A DNA stretch of 64,000 nt, from contig CANRNF010000002.1 in assembly GCA_947631865.1 (NCBI GenBank), positions 1-64,000 of the forward strand. Reading direction: 5' to 3'. Below the pieces are notes generated by a model. It had not been told where the DNA came from. It saw nothing but the letters and a program-made list of their open reading frames with translations, and ran no database searches. This DNA comes from an uncultured Oscillospiraceae bacterium (GTDB lineage Bacteria; Bacillota; Clostridia; Oscillospirales; Oscillospiraceae). Made by a program: the position numbers and the translations under genes. Of the stretch, positions 1-10,425 are shown piece by piece (position 1 is the stretch's first letter; each line of letters starts with the position of its first letter).

Positions 1-1111
<1,111 letters not shown>

Positions 1112-1245
1112 GAACAGGGCCGGGACGCTCGCTGGTTTAACAAGTACAATATGCTGCCGGGGATGTTCTCTCCAGCGACGTTTTTGACGGACAGGGAAGG
1201 ACATTGACCTTCATTACCCAAGGATGATAGAGTGAAGCACGCATA

Positions 1246-2706
1246 ATGAAGGCCTGTAGGTATAGAAAAAACGATATGACTTCATCAAAGCTGCGAGCTG
1301 CCCCATTTCCCTGGGCCTCGTTTTTGAAGAAGCTGGCGGCCATCGGCATCCCGGTGGCGCTGCAGAACCTGCTCACCACCACGGCGAGCATGGTGGACAC
1401 CATGATGGTGGCACCCCTGGGCGAGCTCAGCGTGGGGGCGCTGGGTCTGTGCGCCCAGTTCTCCTCCCTGATGTTCTCCGGCTACTGGGGCTTCGTGGGC
1501 GGCGGCATGCTGTTCTTCTCCCAATACTGGGGCGCGAAGGACGACAAGGGCCTGGCCCGCAGCTACGGCATGACGCTGGTGTGCATGATGACGGTGGCCA
1601 CAGTGTTCGGGTGCCTCGCGGTGTTCGCGCCGGAGGCGGTGATGAAGCTCTACACGGACAAGGAGGCCATCCAGGTCATCGGCGTGCAATACCTGCGCAT
1701 CGTGGGCTTCGCCTACATCATGCAGGTGTTCTCCATGGCCATGAGCAGCCTTCTCCGGGGCACGGAGCGGGTGCGCATCCCCATGGCGGCCTCCATCGCC
1801 TCGGTAGGGACGAACCTGTTTCTGAACTGGGTGTTCATATACGGCCACCTGGGCAGCCCCGCCATGGGCATCCGGGGCGCGGCCCTGGCCACCACATGCG
1901 CTGCGGGCGTGAACGTGCTGGCCATCCTCCTTATGGCAAAGGCTGTGGGGTACCCCTATCTCTTCCGGGTGCGGGAGCACTTCCGGTGGGACCGGGAGCA
2001 TCTGCGGGAGTACTTCGTCAAGTGCTTTCCCATCATCTGCAACGAGGTGCTCATCGGTATAGGCAACATGGTCATCAACGTCACCCTGGGCCGCCAGACC
2101 GAGGAGGTCATCGCCGCGCTGGCGGTGTTCCGGGTGCTGGAGGGGTTCATCATCGGCTTCTTCTCCGGGTTTTCCAACGCCTCGTCCATCCTGGTGGGCA
2201 CCTGCGTAGGCGCGGGGGAGCTGGATACGGCCTACGAGCGGGCCAAGCGGCTGGTGTACCTCTGCAGCGGCTTCATCCTGCTGGGGGGCATGGGGATCCT
2301 GGCCCTGCACAGGCCCATCCTCACGGGCATGAGCCTGGAGGGGGAGTCCTTCCGGGCGGGACTGCGGATGGTGAGCATCTATATCGTCGTGGCAGTCATC
2401 CGCATGGGCAACTGGATACAAAACGACACCTACCGGGCCAGCGGCGACGCGGTCACCGGCACGGTGCTGGAGATCGCGTTCATGTACGCGCTGGTGCTGC
2501 CCTGCGTTCTGGCGGCGGGGTTCTGGCTGCATCTGCCCTACTGGGCCATATTCCTCTGCTGCTACATAGACGAGCCCATCCGGTACGTGCTCATGCAGCG
2601 GCACCTCTATTCCGGCAGGTGGATACGGCCGGTGACGGACCAGGGCCGGGCGGCCCTGCCCGCCTTCCAGGCCAGGCACGGCCGGAAAAAGACGGAAACA
2701 GCATAA
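1246..2706 (+). CDS. MATE family efflux transporter
   Basis: 486 aa, IPVALQNLLTTTASMVDTMMVAPLGELSVGALG typical of MatE domain; multi-TM. Confidence 0.9.
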   Translation: MKACRYRKNDMTSSKLRAAPFPWASFLKKLAAIGIPVALQNLLTTTASMVDTMMVAPLGELSVGALGLCAQFSSLMFSGYWGFVGGGMLFFSQYWGAKDDKGLARSYGMTLVCMMTVATVFGCLAVFAPEAVMKLYTDKEAIQVIGVQYLRIVGFAYIMQVFSMAMSSLLRGTERVRIPMAASIASVGTNLFLNWVFIYGHLGSPAMGIRGAALATTCAAGVNVLAILLMAKAVGYPYLFRVREHFRWDREHLREYFVKCFPIICNEVLIGIGNMVINVTLGRQTEEVIAALAVFRVLEGFIIGFFSGFSNASSILVGTCVGAGELDTAYERAKRLVYLCSGFILLGGMGILALHRPILTGMSLEGESFRAGLRMVSIYIVVAVIRMGNWIQNDTYRASGDAVTGTVLEIAFMYALVLPCVLAAGFWLHLPYWAIFLCCYIDEPIRYVLMQRHLYSGRWIRPVTDQGRAALPAFQARHGRKKTETA

Positions 2707-2781
2707 TAGCGCCAAAGCCGCTATTATACCTCGAAAATACCGGTCGTGCTCCCGGCTGATGCCGGAACCGCGCGACATGGT
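2703..2781. repeat. 79-bp double-hairpin intergenic repeat, copy 1
   Basis: ataatagcg..cgctattat stem plus gtcgtgctcccggc..gccggaaccgcgcgac stem; tandem with the next copy. Confidence 0.9.
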
Positions 2782-2860
2782 ATAATAGCGCTGAAACCGC
2801 TATTATACTGAAAAATACCGGTCGCGCTCCCGGCTTACGCCGGAACCGCGCGACATGGTA
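2782..2860. repeat. 79-bp double-hairpin intergenic repeat, copy 2
   Basis: Near-identical tandem copy of 2703-2781. Confidence 0.9.
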
Positions 2861-2862
2861 TG

Positions 2863-2891
2863 AAAAAGACCTGCTCCGGCAGGTCTTTTTT
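2863..2891 (+). terminator. Rho-independent terminator
   Basis: aaaaagacctgctccggcaggtctttttt. Confidence 0.9.
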
Positions 2892-2961
2892 GCGCGTCGG
2901 GGATTTGACAAGGCGGCGGCCAGGCTCTATACTGGACAAAAAACGGGAGAGCGGGGAGAAC

Positions 2962-3708
2962 ATGGAAGCGATCCGGTCACGGCAAAACGAACTGGTCAAG
3001 CACTTCATCGCCCTGGGGTCTGATCCAAAGGCCCGCCAGGCAGCGGGGGAGTATATCTGCGCCGGTGACACCCTCCTGGGGGAAGCGGTCTCATCCGGGG
3101 CGGAGGTGACCTGCGTGCTGAGCGTCGAGGATATCCCCGGCTTGCCTGTGCGGCTGGTGACGCCGGAGATACTGAAGGCCGTGTCGCCCCTTCAAAATTC
3201 CCCCGGCCCGGTGTTCACCGTGAAGATGCGGCCCCTGCCCCCGGCGGAGGACTTAAAGCGGGTCATCGTCCTGGAGAACGTCCAGGACCCGGGCAACGTG
3301 GGCACGGTCCTGCGGACGGCGGACGCCTTTGGGATGGACATGGCGGCGCTGTGCGGCGCCTGCGCCGACCCCTATAACCCAAAGACTGTCCGGGCCTCCA
3401 TGGGGGCCGTGTTCCGGGTGAGCGTGGTGCGCACAGAGCTATCCAGCCTTCAGGATGTATTGCGGGGGCTGCCTCTGTACGGCGCGGCCCTGGCCCCGGG
3501 CGGGCTGGATATCCGCGCTCTGCCCAAGGCCCCGCTGGCCGTGGCCATCGGCAACGAGGGCCAGGGACTCACCAAAGAACTGCTGGCCCTGTGCGCCGGG
3601 ACAGTGCGCATCCCCATGGAGCCCCGGGCTGAGAGCCTGAACGCCGGCGTGGCTGCGGCGGTGGCCATGTGGGAACTTGTGCGGGAGGAAATGCAATGGC
3701 CCGACTGA
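2962..3708 (+). CDS. TrmH/SpoU family RNA 2'-O-methyltransferase
   Basis: MEAIRSRQNELVKHF...VLENVQDPGNVGTVLRTADAFG...AIGNEGQGL SpoU motifs; start chosen at ATG 2962 with gggga RBS. Confidence 0.9.
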   Translation: MEAIRSRQNELVKHFIALGSDPKARQAAGEYICAGDTLLGEAVSSGAEVTCVLSVEDIPGLPVRLVTPEILKAVSPLQNSPGPVFTVKMRPLPPAEDLKRVIVLENVQDPGNVGTVLRTADAFGMDMAALCGACADPYNPKTVRASMGAVFRVSVVRTELSSLQDVLRGLPLYGAALAPGGLDIRALPKAPLAVAIGNEGQGLTKELLALCAGTVRIPMEPRAESLNAGVAAAVAMWELVREEMQWPD

Positions 3709-4874
3709 AGTACTGGGTGTGGCTCTCCTGCGTCACCGGTGTGCGGCCGATCGTGAAGTACCGGCTGGCCCGGACCATGGGCGGGCCGGAGAAGATATTC
3801 TTCGCCGGACAGGAAGAGCTCATGGAAGCGGAGCCGCTGCTGCAGAAGGCGGAAGCGGAAAAGCTGGCCGACAAGAGCATGGAGCGGCCTGGCAAAGCGC
3901 TGTCCTTCTGTGAGGAGAACGGCATCTCCGTTCTCACCTTCCAGGACGCGGACTATCCCGACCGGCTGCGGCATATCCCTGACCCTCCGGTGGTGCTATA
4001 TGTGTGGGGCAAGCTGCCGCCCATAGACGACCGGGCGGTGATCGCCGTGGTGGGCACCCGCCACGCCTCGCCCTACGGCCTCAAGATGGCCGGGGTGATG
4101 GGCCGGGATCTGGCCCAGGGCGGCGCCATCGTGGCGTCGGGCCTGGCGGTGGGGTGCGACAGCGCCGCCATGGAGGCAGCCCTCCGGGCGGGAGGGCTGT
4201 CCATCGGCGTACTTGGCACGGCCATCGATGAGGTGTATCCTGCCCGGAACAGGCCTCTCTTCGAGGCGGTGAAGGCCCAGGGCGCCCTGGTGAGCGAGTA
4301 TCCGCCGGGGGCCAGGACCTTCCCCATGGACTTCAGGCAGCGCAACCGCATCATCACCGGGCTCTCCCTCGGGGTGGTGGTCGTGGAGGCGCCGCGGCAC
4401 AGCGGCACCCGCAGCACCGCCGACCACGCCCTGGAGCAAAATCGGGACGTTTTCGCCGTGCCGGGCAACGCGGACGCCCCCGGCAGCGCCGGCTGCAACG
4501 AGCTCATCGCCCAGGGCGCGGTGCCCGTGACGGGCGGAGCCGCCGTATTGCGCGCTTATAGCGCACGGACCGACCTTTTTCCCCAGGAACCGGCGGAGAT
4601 ACATATTAAAAAAGAGATTGACAAGCCCAAGGACATAGTTTATATTGACGTAACAGAAGAACCGACCCCCGACCCGGACCGGTGGAAACTGCTGCCGGAG
4701 GACCAGCAGAAGATCATGGCGGCACTCACCCGGCCGGGCATGCTGGCCGACGAGCTCATCCAGGCCTCGGGCCTGGCCGCGCCGGAGGCGCTGGCGGCCC
4801 TGACCATGCTCCAGCTGGCGGGCCATGTGACCCAGGACGGGAGCCGGCGGTATTCTCGAAAGCAAGATAAGTGA
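3696..4874 (+). CDS. dprA: DNA-processing protein DprA
   Basis: Rossmann-like VVGTRHASPYGLKMAG...VASGLAVGCDSAAMEAALRAGG...TIGVLGTAID-type motifs. Confidence 0.92.
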   Translation: MARLKYWVWLSCVTGVRPIVKYRLARTMGGPEKIFFAGQEELMEAEPLLQKAEAEKLADKSMERPGKALSFCEENGISVLTFQDADYPDRLRHIPDPPVVLYVWGKLPPIDDRAVIAVVGTRHASPYGLKMAGVMGRDLAQGGAIVASGLAVGCDSAAMEAALRAGGLSIGVLGTAIDEVYPARNRPLFEAVKAQGALVSEYPPGARTFPMDFRQRNRIITGLSLGVVVVEAPRHSGTRSTADHALEQNRDVFAVPGNADAPGSAGCNELIAQGAVPVTGGAAVLRAYSARTDLFPQEPAEIHIKKEIDKPKDIVYIDVTEEPTPDPDRWKLLPEDQQKIMAALTRPGMLADELIQASGLAAPEALAALTMLQLAGHVTQDGSRRYSRKQDK

Positions 4875-4883
4875 GGAATTTTC

Positions 4884-7160
4884 ATGGCAGCGACAAAGAG
4901 CGATCTTGTCATAGTGGAGTCCCCTGCCAAGGCGAAGACCATCGAGCGGTATCTGGGCTCCGGCTATAAAGTCGTGGCCTCCATGGGCCACCTGCGGGAC
5001 CTGCCCAAGAGCACCATGGGCGTGGACATCGAACACGATTTCGAGCCAGACTACCAGCCTGTGAAGGGCCGGGAAGACGTGATCGACAAGCTGAAGAAGG
5101 AATCCTCCAGGGCGGGCATCGTCTATCTCGCGACGGACCCGGATCGGGAGGGCGAGGCCATCTCCTGGCATCTGAAGGAGCTTCTGGACATCCCCGACGC
5201 CAAGGCCCGGCGGGTCACCTTCAACGAGATCACGAAAAACGTGGTCAAGGAGGGCATCGCCAACCCCCGGGACATCGACCAGGACCTGGTGGACGCCCAG
5301 CAGGCCCGGCGCATCCTGGATAGGATCGTGGGCTATAAGCTGAGCCCGCTGCTGTGGCGGAAGATCCGCAAGGGGCTGTCCGCCGGACGGGTCCAGTCCG
5401 TGGCCACCCGGATGGTCCTGGACCGGGAGCAGGAGATCCAGGACTTCAAGCCCGAGGAATACTGGCACCTGACCGCCACCCTCACCACCGATAAGGGCGA
5501 GAGCTTCCAGGCCCTCTACCACGGCACCGAGAAGAAAAAGCAGGAGCTGCACAGCGAATCCGAGGTCAAGGCCATCGAGGACGCGGTGAAGGGCAAGCCC
5601 TTCACCATCGCCGACATCGCCCACGGCACAAAAAAGCGCAGCCCCTCGCCCCCCTTCATCACCTCCACCCTCCAGCAGGAGGCCTCCCGCCGGCTGGGCA
5701 TGACCCCCCGGCGGACCATGTCCATCGCCCAGCAGCTCTACGAGGGCGTGGACGTGGAGGGCGAAGGCACCATCGGCCTTATCACCTATATGCGTACCGA
5801 CTCCCTGCGTCTTTCCGAGGACGCGCTGGCCGCGGCTGGCTCCTTCATCCGCAGCCACTACGGGGAGGAGTATTATTACGGCAAGCCCCGGCGCTACAAG
5901 ACCGGCTCCAACGCCCAAGACGCCCACGAGGCCATCCGCCCCAGCGTCCCCAGCCTGACGCCGGAGATGGTGAAAAAGAGCCTTACCGGCGAGCAGTACC
6001 GGCTCTACCGGCTCATCTGGGGCCGTTTTACGGCCAGTCAGATGGCCAATGCCGTCTATGACAATATCACCGCGGACGCGGTGTGCGAGGGCCATGTCTT
6101 CCGGGCCTACCACTCCAAGATCGCCTTCCCCGGCTACACCGCCGTGTACGACGATAACCGGGAGGACGAGGAGACGGAGGAGGGGGGCAAAAAGCCCCTG
6201 CCGGAACTGAAACAGGGTCAGAGCGTTCAGCTTTCCAAGCTTTCCCCGGAGCAGCACTTCACCGCGCCGCCCGCCCGGTATTCCGAGGCCACCCTCATCC
6301 GGGCCATGGAGGAGAAGGGCATCGGCCGGCCCAGCACCTACGCCCCCACCATCACCACCATCACCGCCCGTGAGTACGTGGTGAAGGAGGGAAAGTACCT
6401 CAAGCCCACCCCCCTGGGAGAGACCGTGACCAAGCTCATGGAGGAGCGGTTCCCGGAGATCGTGGACGTGAAGTTCACCGCCCGGATGGAGGACACCCTG
6501 GACCAGGTGGAGGAGGGCAAGGCCGACTGGAAGAACGTGCTGCACGAGTTTTACGACGGCTTTGAACAGGATCTGGAGAAGGCGGAGGACGCCCTGCAGG
6601 GCGTGCGCATCCGGGTGCCCGACGAGGTGAGCGCGGAGCTGTGCCCCAACTGCGGGCGGAACCTGGTGGTCAAGTCCGGCCGGTTCGGCCGCTTCCTGGC
6701 CTGCCCCGGCTACCCCGAGTGCAGCTTCACCATGCCCCTGGTTACCGAGATGCCCGGCAAGTGCCCCAAGTGCGGCGGCCGCATCTTCAAGCGCACCAGC
6801 AAGAAGGGCTACACCTACTACGCCTGTGAGAAGGGCGCGGAGTGCGGTTTCATGAGCTGGGACGTGCCCACGAAGGAGGTCTGTCCGGTCTGCGGCAAGA
6901 CCATGTTCAAGCTCTCCGGCAAGGGCCAGCGCAAGCCCTTCTGCATCAATGAGGCGTGTTCCAACTTCCTGCCGGAGGAAAAGCGCAGCTACCGCTATCG
7001 CCGGAACAGCGCATCCGCTTCCGGCAGCGGTGACGCCGCCGAGGGCGAGGCGAAGAAGCCGGCGGCCAAAAAGACCGCTGCCAGGAAGTCGACCGCCAAG
7101 AAGCCGGCGGCGAAGAAAACGACCGCAAAGAAGACCACAGCGAAGAGGGGAGAGGCGTGA
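4884..7160 (+). CDS. topA: DNA topoisomerase I, with Lys/Ala/Thr-rich C-terminal tail
   Basis: LVIVESPAKAKTIERYLG, zinc-ribbon C-terminus, tail AKKPAAKKTAARKSTAKKPAAKKTTAKKTTAKRGEA. Confidence 0.96.
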   Translation: MAATKSDLVIVESPAKAKTIERYLGSGYKVVASMGHLRDLPKSTMGVDIEHDFEPDYQPVKGREDVIDKLKKESSRAGIVYLATDPDREGEAISWHLKELLDIPDAKARRVTFNEITKNVVKEGIANPRDIDQDLVDAQQARRILDRIVGYKLSPLLWRKIRKGLSAGRVQSVATRMVLDREQEIQDFKPEEYWHLTATLTTDKGESFQALYHGTEKKKQELHSESEVKAIEDAVKGKPFTIADIAHGTKKRSPSPPFITSTLQQEASRRLGMTPRRTMSIAQQLYEGVDVEGEGTIGLITYMRTDSLRLSEDALAAAGSFIRSHYGEEYYYGKPRRYKTGSNAQDAHEAIRPSVPSLTPEMVKKSLTGEQYRLYRLIWGRFTASQMANAVYDNITADAVCEGHVFRAYHSKIAFPGYTAVYDDNREDEETEEGGKKPLPELKQGQSVQLSKLSPEQHFTAPPARYSEATLIRAMEEKGIGRPSTYAPTITTITAREYVVKEGKYLKPTPLGETVTKLMEERFPEIVDVKFTARMEDTLDQVEEGKADWKNVLHEFYDGFEQDLEKAEDALQGVRIRVPDEVSAELCPNCGRNLVVKSGRFGRFLACPGYPECSFTMPLVTEMPGKCPKCGGRIFKRTSKKGYTYYACEKGAECGFMSWDVPTKEVCPVCGKTMFKLSGKGQRKPFCINEACSNFLPEEKRSYRYRRNSASASGSGDAAEGEAKKPAAKKTAARKSTAKKPAAKKTTAKKTTAKRGEA

Positions 7161-8479
7161 TGGCGGACATCTCCGTGGTGGGCGCGGGCCTTGCCGGCAG
7201 CGAGGCCGCCTGGCAGCTTGCCAAGCGGGGCATGAAGGTGCGCCTTTACGAGATGAAGCCGGAGAAGATGACTCCGGCCCACACGTCGCCGCTGTTCTCA
7301 GAGCTTGTTTGTTCCAACTCCCTGCGGGGGGACGACCTATCGAACGCCGTGGGGCTTCTGAAGGAGGAACTGCGCCGGCTGGGAAGCCTCATCATGATGA
7401 GCGCCGAGAAGCACCGCGTCCCCGCCGGCGGCGCTCTGGCGGTGGACCGGGTGGCTTTTGCCCAGACCATCACCGACGCCATCCGAAGCCACCCCAACAT
7501 CGAGATCGTGGAGGAAGAGGTCACCGACTTCCCGGAGGGGGAGTGCATCATCGCCACGGGGCCCCTTACCAGCGACGGGCTCATCCCGGCCATCGCGAAG
7601 GCCTGCGGCGAGGCGGATTTTCTCCACTTCTTCGACGCGGCCGCGCCGCTCATATCCTTCGAGAGCATAGACATGTCCCGCGCCTGGTTCGGCTCCCGGT
7701 ATGGCAAGGGCACGGCGGACTATATCAACTGTCCCATGGACGCTGAGCAGTACGACGCCTTCGTCACGGAGCTGGCCGCGGCCAAGGAGGCCCCGGTCCA
7801 CGGCTTCGAGGACGCGGGAGTGTTCGAGGGCTGCATGCCCGTGGAGGTCATGGCCCGCCGGGGCCACGACACCCTGCGCTACGGGCCTTTAAAGCCTGTG
7901 GGCCTGAGAAACCCTGAGACCGGCGAGAGCTACCACGCGGTGGTGCAGCTGCGCCGGGACAACGACGAGGGCACGGTCTATAACTTGGTGGGGTTCCAGA
8001 CCCACCTGACCTTCCCGGAGCAGCGGCGGGTGTTCGGCATGATACCGGCCTTGGAAAACGCGGAGTATCTCCGGTACGGGAAGATGCACCGCAACACGTT
8101 TTTGAACGGCCCCCAGCTGCTGGACCGGTATTACCGCCTCCGGTCAGAGCCCCGTATCGGCTTCGCCGGGCAGGTCACCGGCGTGGAGGGGTATGTGGAA
8201 TCCTGCGCCTCCGGCATGCTGGCGGCGCTGGAGGCGGCGAGACGCTTCCACGGTCTGCCGCCCTTGGACTTCCCCCGGACCACGGCCATCGGCGCCCTGG
8301 CGCTGTATGTGTCCGGCGGGGCGGCCAGCGGGGACTTCCAGCCCATGAACGTGAACTGGGGCATCATCGAGCCCGCCGGGGAGCGCATCCGGGGCAAGCG
8401 GGAGCGGAATCTGAAGATCGCCCAGCGGGGCCTGGCGGCCCTGGACGAGATCATAGAAAGAGAGAGGGCGGGCACATGA
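7160..8479 (+). CDS. trmFO: Methylenetetrahydrofolate--tRNA-(uracil-5-)-methyltransferase TrmFO
   Basis: VVGAGLAGSEAAWQLAKRG...SNSLRGDDLSNAVGLLKEELR. Confidence 0.95.
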   Translation: MADISVVGAGLAGSEAAWQLAKRGMKVRLYEMKPEKMTPAHTSPLFSELVCSNSLRGDDLSNAVGLLKEELRRLGSLIMMSAEKHRVPAGGALAVDRVAFAQTITDAIRSHPNIEIVEEEVTDFPEGECIIATGPLTSDGLIPAIAKACGEADFLHFFDAAAPLISFESIDMSRAWFGSRYGKGTADYINCPMDAEQYDAFVTELAAAKEAPVHGFEDAGVFEGCMPVEVMARRGHDTLRYGPLKPVGLRNPETGESYHAVVQLRRDNDEGTVYNLVGFQTHLTFPEQRRVFGMIPALENAEYLRYGKMHRNTFLNGPQLLDRYYRLRSEPRIGFAGQVTGVEGYVESCASGMLAALEAARRFHGLPPLDFPRTTAIGALALYVSGGAASGDFQPMNVNWGIIEPAGERIRGKRERNLKIAQRGLAALDEIIERERAGT

Positions 8480-9510
8480 AGATCATCCTGGACGCCATGG
8501 GCGGCGACAACGCCCCCCAGGCGGTGGTCGCCGGCGCGGTGAAGGCCGCCCGGGAGCTGGACACGAACATCGTGCTGGTAGGCCGGGAGGACGAGGTGCG
8601 TAAGGGTCTCGCCGCCGCGGGCGGAGAGAGCGAAACACGCATCCAGATCGTGAACGCCTCCCAGGTGGTCACCATGGAGGACGAGCCCGGTATGGCCTGC
8701 TACAACAAGCGGGATTCCTCCATGACCGTGGCGCTGAAAATGCTGAAGGAGGACCAGGGCGACGCAGTGGTATCCGCGGGCAGCACCGGCGCGCTCCTGG
8801 CGGGAGCCACCCAGTTCGTGGGGCGCATCAAGGGCATCCGCCGGGCGGCGCTGGGGCCCGTTCTTCCCAATGGGGATAAGGGCGTGTTATTGATCGACTG
8901 CGGCGCCAACGTGGACTCCACGCCGGAGTATCTGCTCCAGTTCGCCTACATGGGCTCCTTCTACGCCCAGCGGATGATGGGCATAGAAAAGCCCCGGGTG
9001 GCCCAGCTGAACGTGGGCACCGAGGACACCAAGGGCGGCAAGCTCCAGAAGGAGACCTTCGCCCTGCTGAAGGAGGCCTCCGACGCCGGGCGCATCAATT
9101 TCATCGGCAACGCTGAGGGCAGCGACCTGTTCGCCGGAAAGGCGGACGTGCTGGTGACGGACGGCCTGGCCGGGAACGTGATGCTCAAGACCACCGAGGG
9201 CCTGGCTAAATTCATGTTCAAACAGCTCAAGACTGTGATGTACGGCAGCCTCAAGACGAAGATCGGGGCCCTTCTCATCAAGAAGGAGCTGTACGGCATG
9301 AAGGCCATGCTGGACCCCTCCGAAGTGGGGGGCACGGCCCTCATCGGCATCTCCAAGCCCGTGATCAAGGCCCACGGAAGCTCCGATGACCGGGCCATAT
9401 ACAACGCCGTGCGTCAGGCCGTCGCCTGCGCCAAAGCCGATGTGGCCGGGGCCATCGCGGCCAACATCGACTATATGAAACTGGGAAAGACCAAAACCAA
9501 GGAGGAATAA
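8476..9510 (+). CDS. plsX: Phosphate acyltransferase PlsX
   Basis: MKIILDAMGGDNAPQAVVAGAVKAA; followed by acpP. Confidence 0.96.
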   Translation: MKIILDAMGGDNAPQAVVAGAVKAARELDTNIVLVGREDEVRKGLAAAGGESETRIQIVNASQVVTMEDEPGMACYNKRDSSMTVALKMLKEDQGDAVVSAGSTGALLAGATQFVGRIKGIRRAALGPVLPNGDKGVLLIDCGANVDSTPEYLLQFAYMGSFYAQRMMGIEKPRVAQLNVGTEDTKGGKLQKETFALLKEASDAGRINFIGNAEGSDLFAGKADVLVTDGLAGNVMLKTTEGLAKFMFKQLKTVMYGSLKTKIGALLIKKELYGMKAMLDPSEVGGTALIGISKPVIKAHGSSDDRAIYNAVRQAVACAKADVAGAIAANIDYMKLGKTKTKEE

Positions 9511-9514
9511 TACC

Positions 9515-9751
9515 ATGGTATACGATAAGATCATCGAGATGCTCTGCGAGCAGTTCGACCTGGACGCCAGCGAGCTGAACGAGAACACCACCTTCCTGGA
9601 CGACATCGGCATCGACTCCGTGGACGTGGTGGAGCTCATCGTGGAGGTAGAGGACGAGTTCGGCCTGGACGAGATCCCCGAGGAGGAGCTGAAGAAGCTC
9701 CGCACCATCGGCGATCTGGCCGCCTATGTGAGCGCCCACACCGGCGAGTGA
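9515..9751 (+). CDS. acpP: Acyl carrier protein
   Basis: 78 aa with GIDSVDVVELIVEVEDEFG phosphopantetheine site. Confidence 0.96.
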   Translation: MVYDKIIEMLCEQFDLDASELNENTTFLDDIGIDSVDVVELIVEVEDEFGLDEIPEEELKKLRTIGDLAAYVSAHTGE

Positions 9752-10425
9752 TGGAACGGCTGGAGAAGCGCCTGGGCTATACCTTCCGGGATAGGTCCTA
9801 TCTGGAGACGGCCCTGACCCACAGCTCCTACGCCAACGAACAGCCCCATACCCGGCACAGCAACGAGCGCCTGGAATTTCTGGGTGACGCGGTGCTGGGC
9901 TTCTGCGCGGCAAAGACCATCTGCCGGCTGTATCCCGATATGCCCGAGGGGGGGCTGACCCGCCTGCGGGCGGAGCTGGTGTGCGAGGCCAGCCTTCACC
10001 AGGTGGCCCTGGCCCTGGGGCTGGGGGACTATATCCACCTGGGCAGGAACGAGGAGTGCAACGGCGGCCGCACCCGCACGTCCATCCTGGCCGACTGCGT
10101 GGAGGCGGTCATCGCCGCCATCTACCTGGACGGCGGCCTGGACCCGGCGGAGAAGTTCATCTCGGAGCGCATCCTGAAGGACGTCCAGGCCGGCCACAGC
10201 CCTGCCCGGACGGATTACAAGACCCAGCTGCAGGAGATCTTCCAGCGGGCCGGCGGCCCGGGACCGGTGTACTCCATCGTGGGCGAGTCCGGCCCGGACC
10301 ACAACAAGACCTTCGTCGCCAGCGTGGCCCTGCAGGACGGGACCGCCGCCACCGGCGAGGGAAAGAGCAAGAAGGAAGCGGAACAGGCCGCCGCCAAGGC
10401 GGCTCTGGAAAAGCTGAAAAGCTGA
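9751..10425 (+). CDS. rnc: Ribonuclease III
   Basis: NERLEFLGDAVLG signature and C-terminal dsRBD. Confidence 0.96.
   Translation: MERLEKRLGYTFRDRSYLETALTHSSYANEQPHTRHSNERLEFLGDAVLGFCAAKTICRLYPDMPEGGLTRLRAELVCEASLHQVALALGLGDYIHLGRNEECNGGRTRTSILADCVEAVIAAIYLDGGLDPAEKFISERILKDVQAGHSPARTDYKTQLQEIFQRAGGPGPVYSIVGESGPDHNKTFVASVALQDGTAATGEGKSKKEAEQAAAKAALEKLKS

Noticed and set aside
1112-1245. Possible transposase C-terminal remnant (RWFNKYNMLPGMFSPATFLTDREGH*)
   Set aside because: Too short to assign to any family with confidence.
3996-6545. 849-aa minus-strand ORF opposite dprA/topA
   Set aside because: Antisense shadow of conserved genes.
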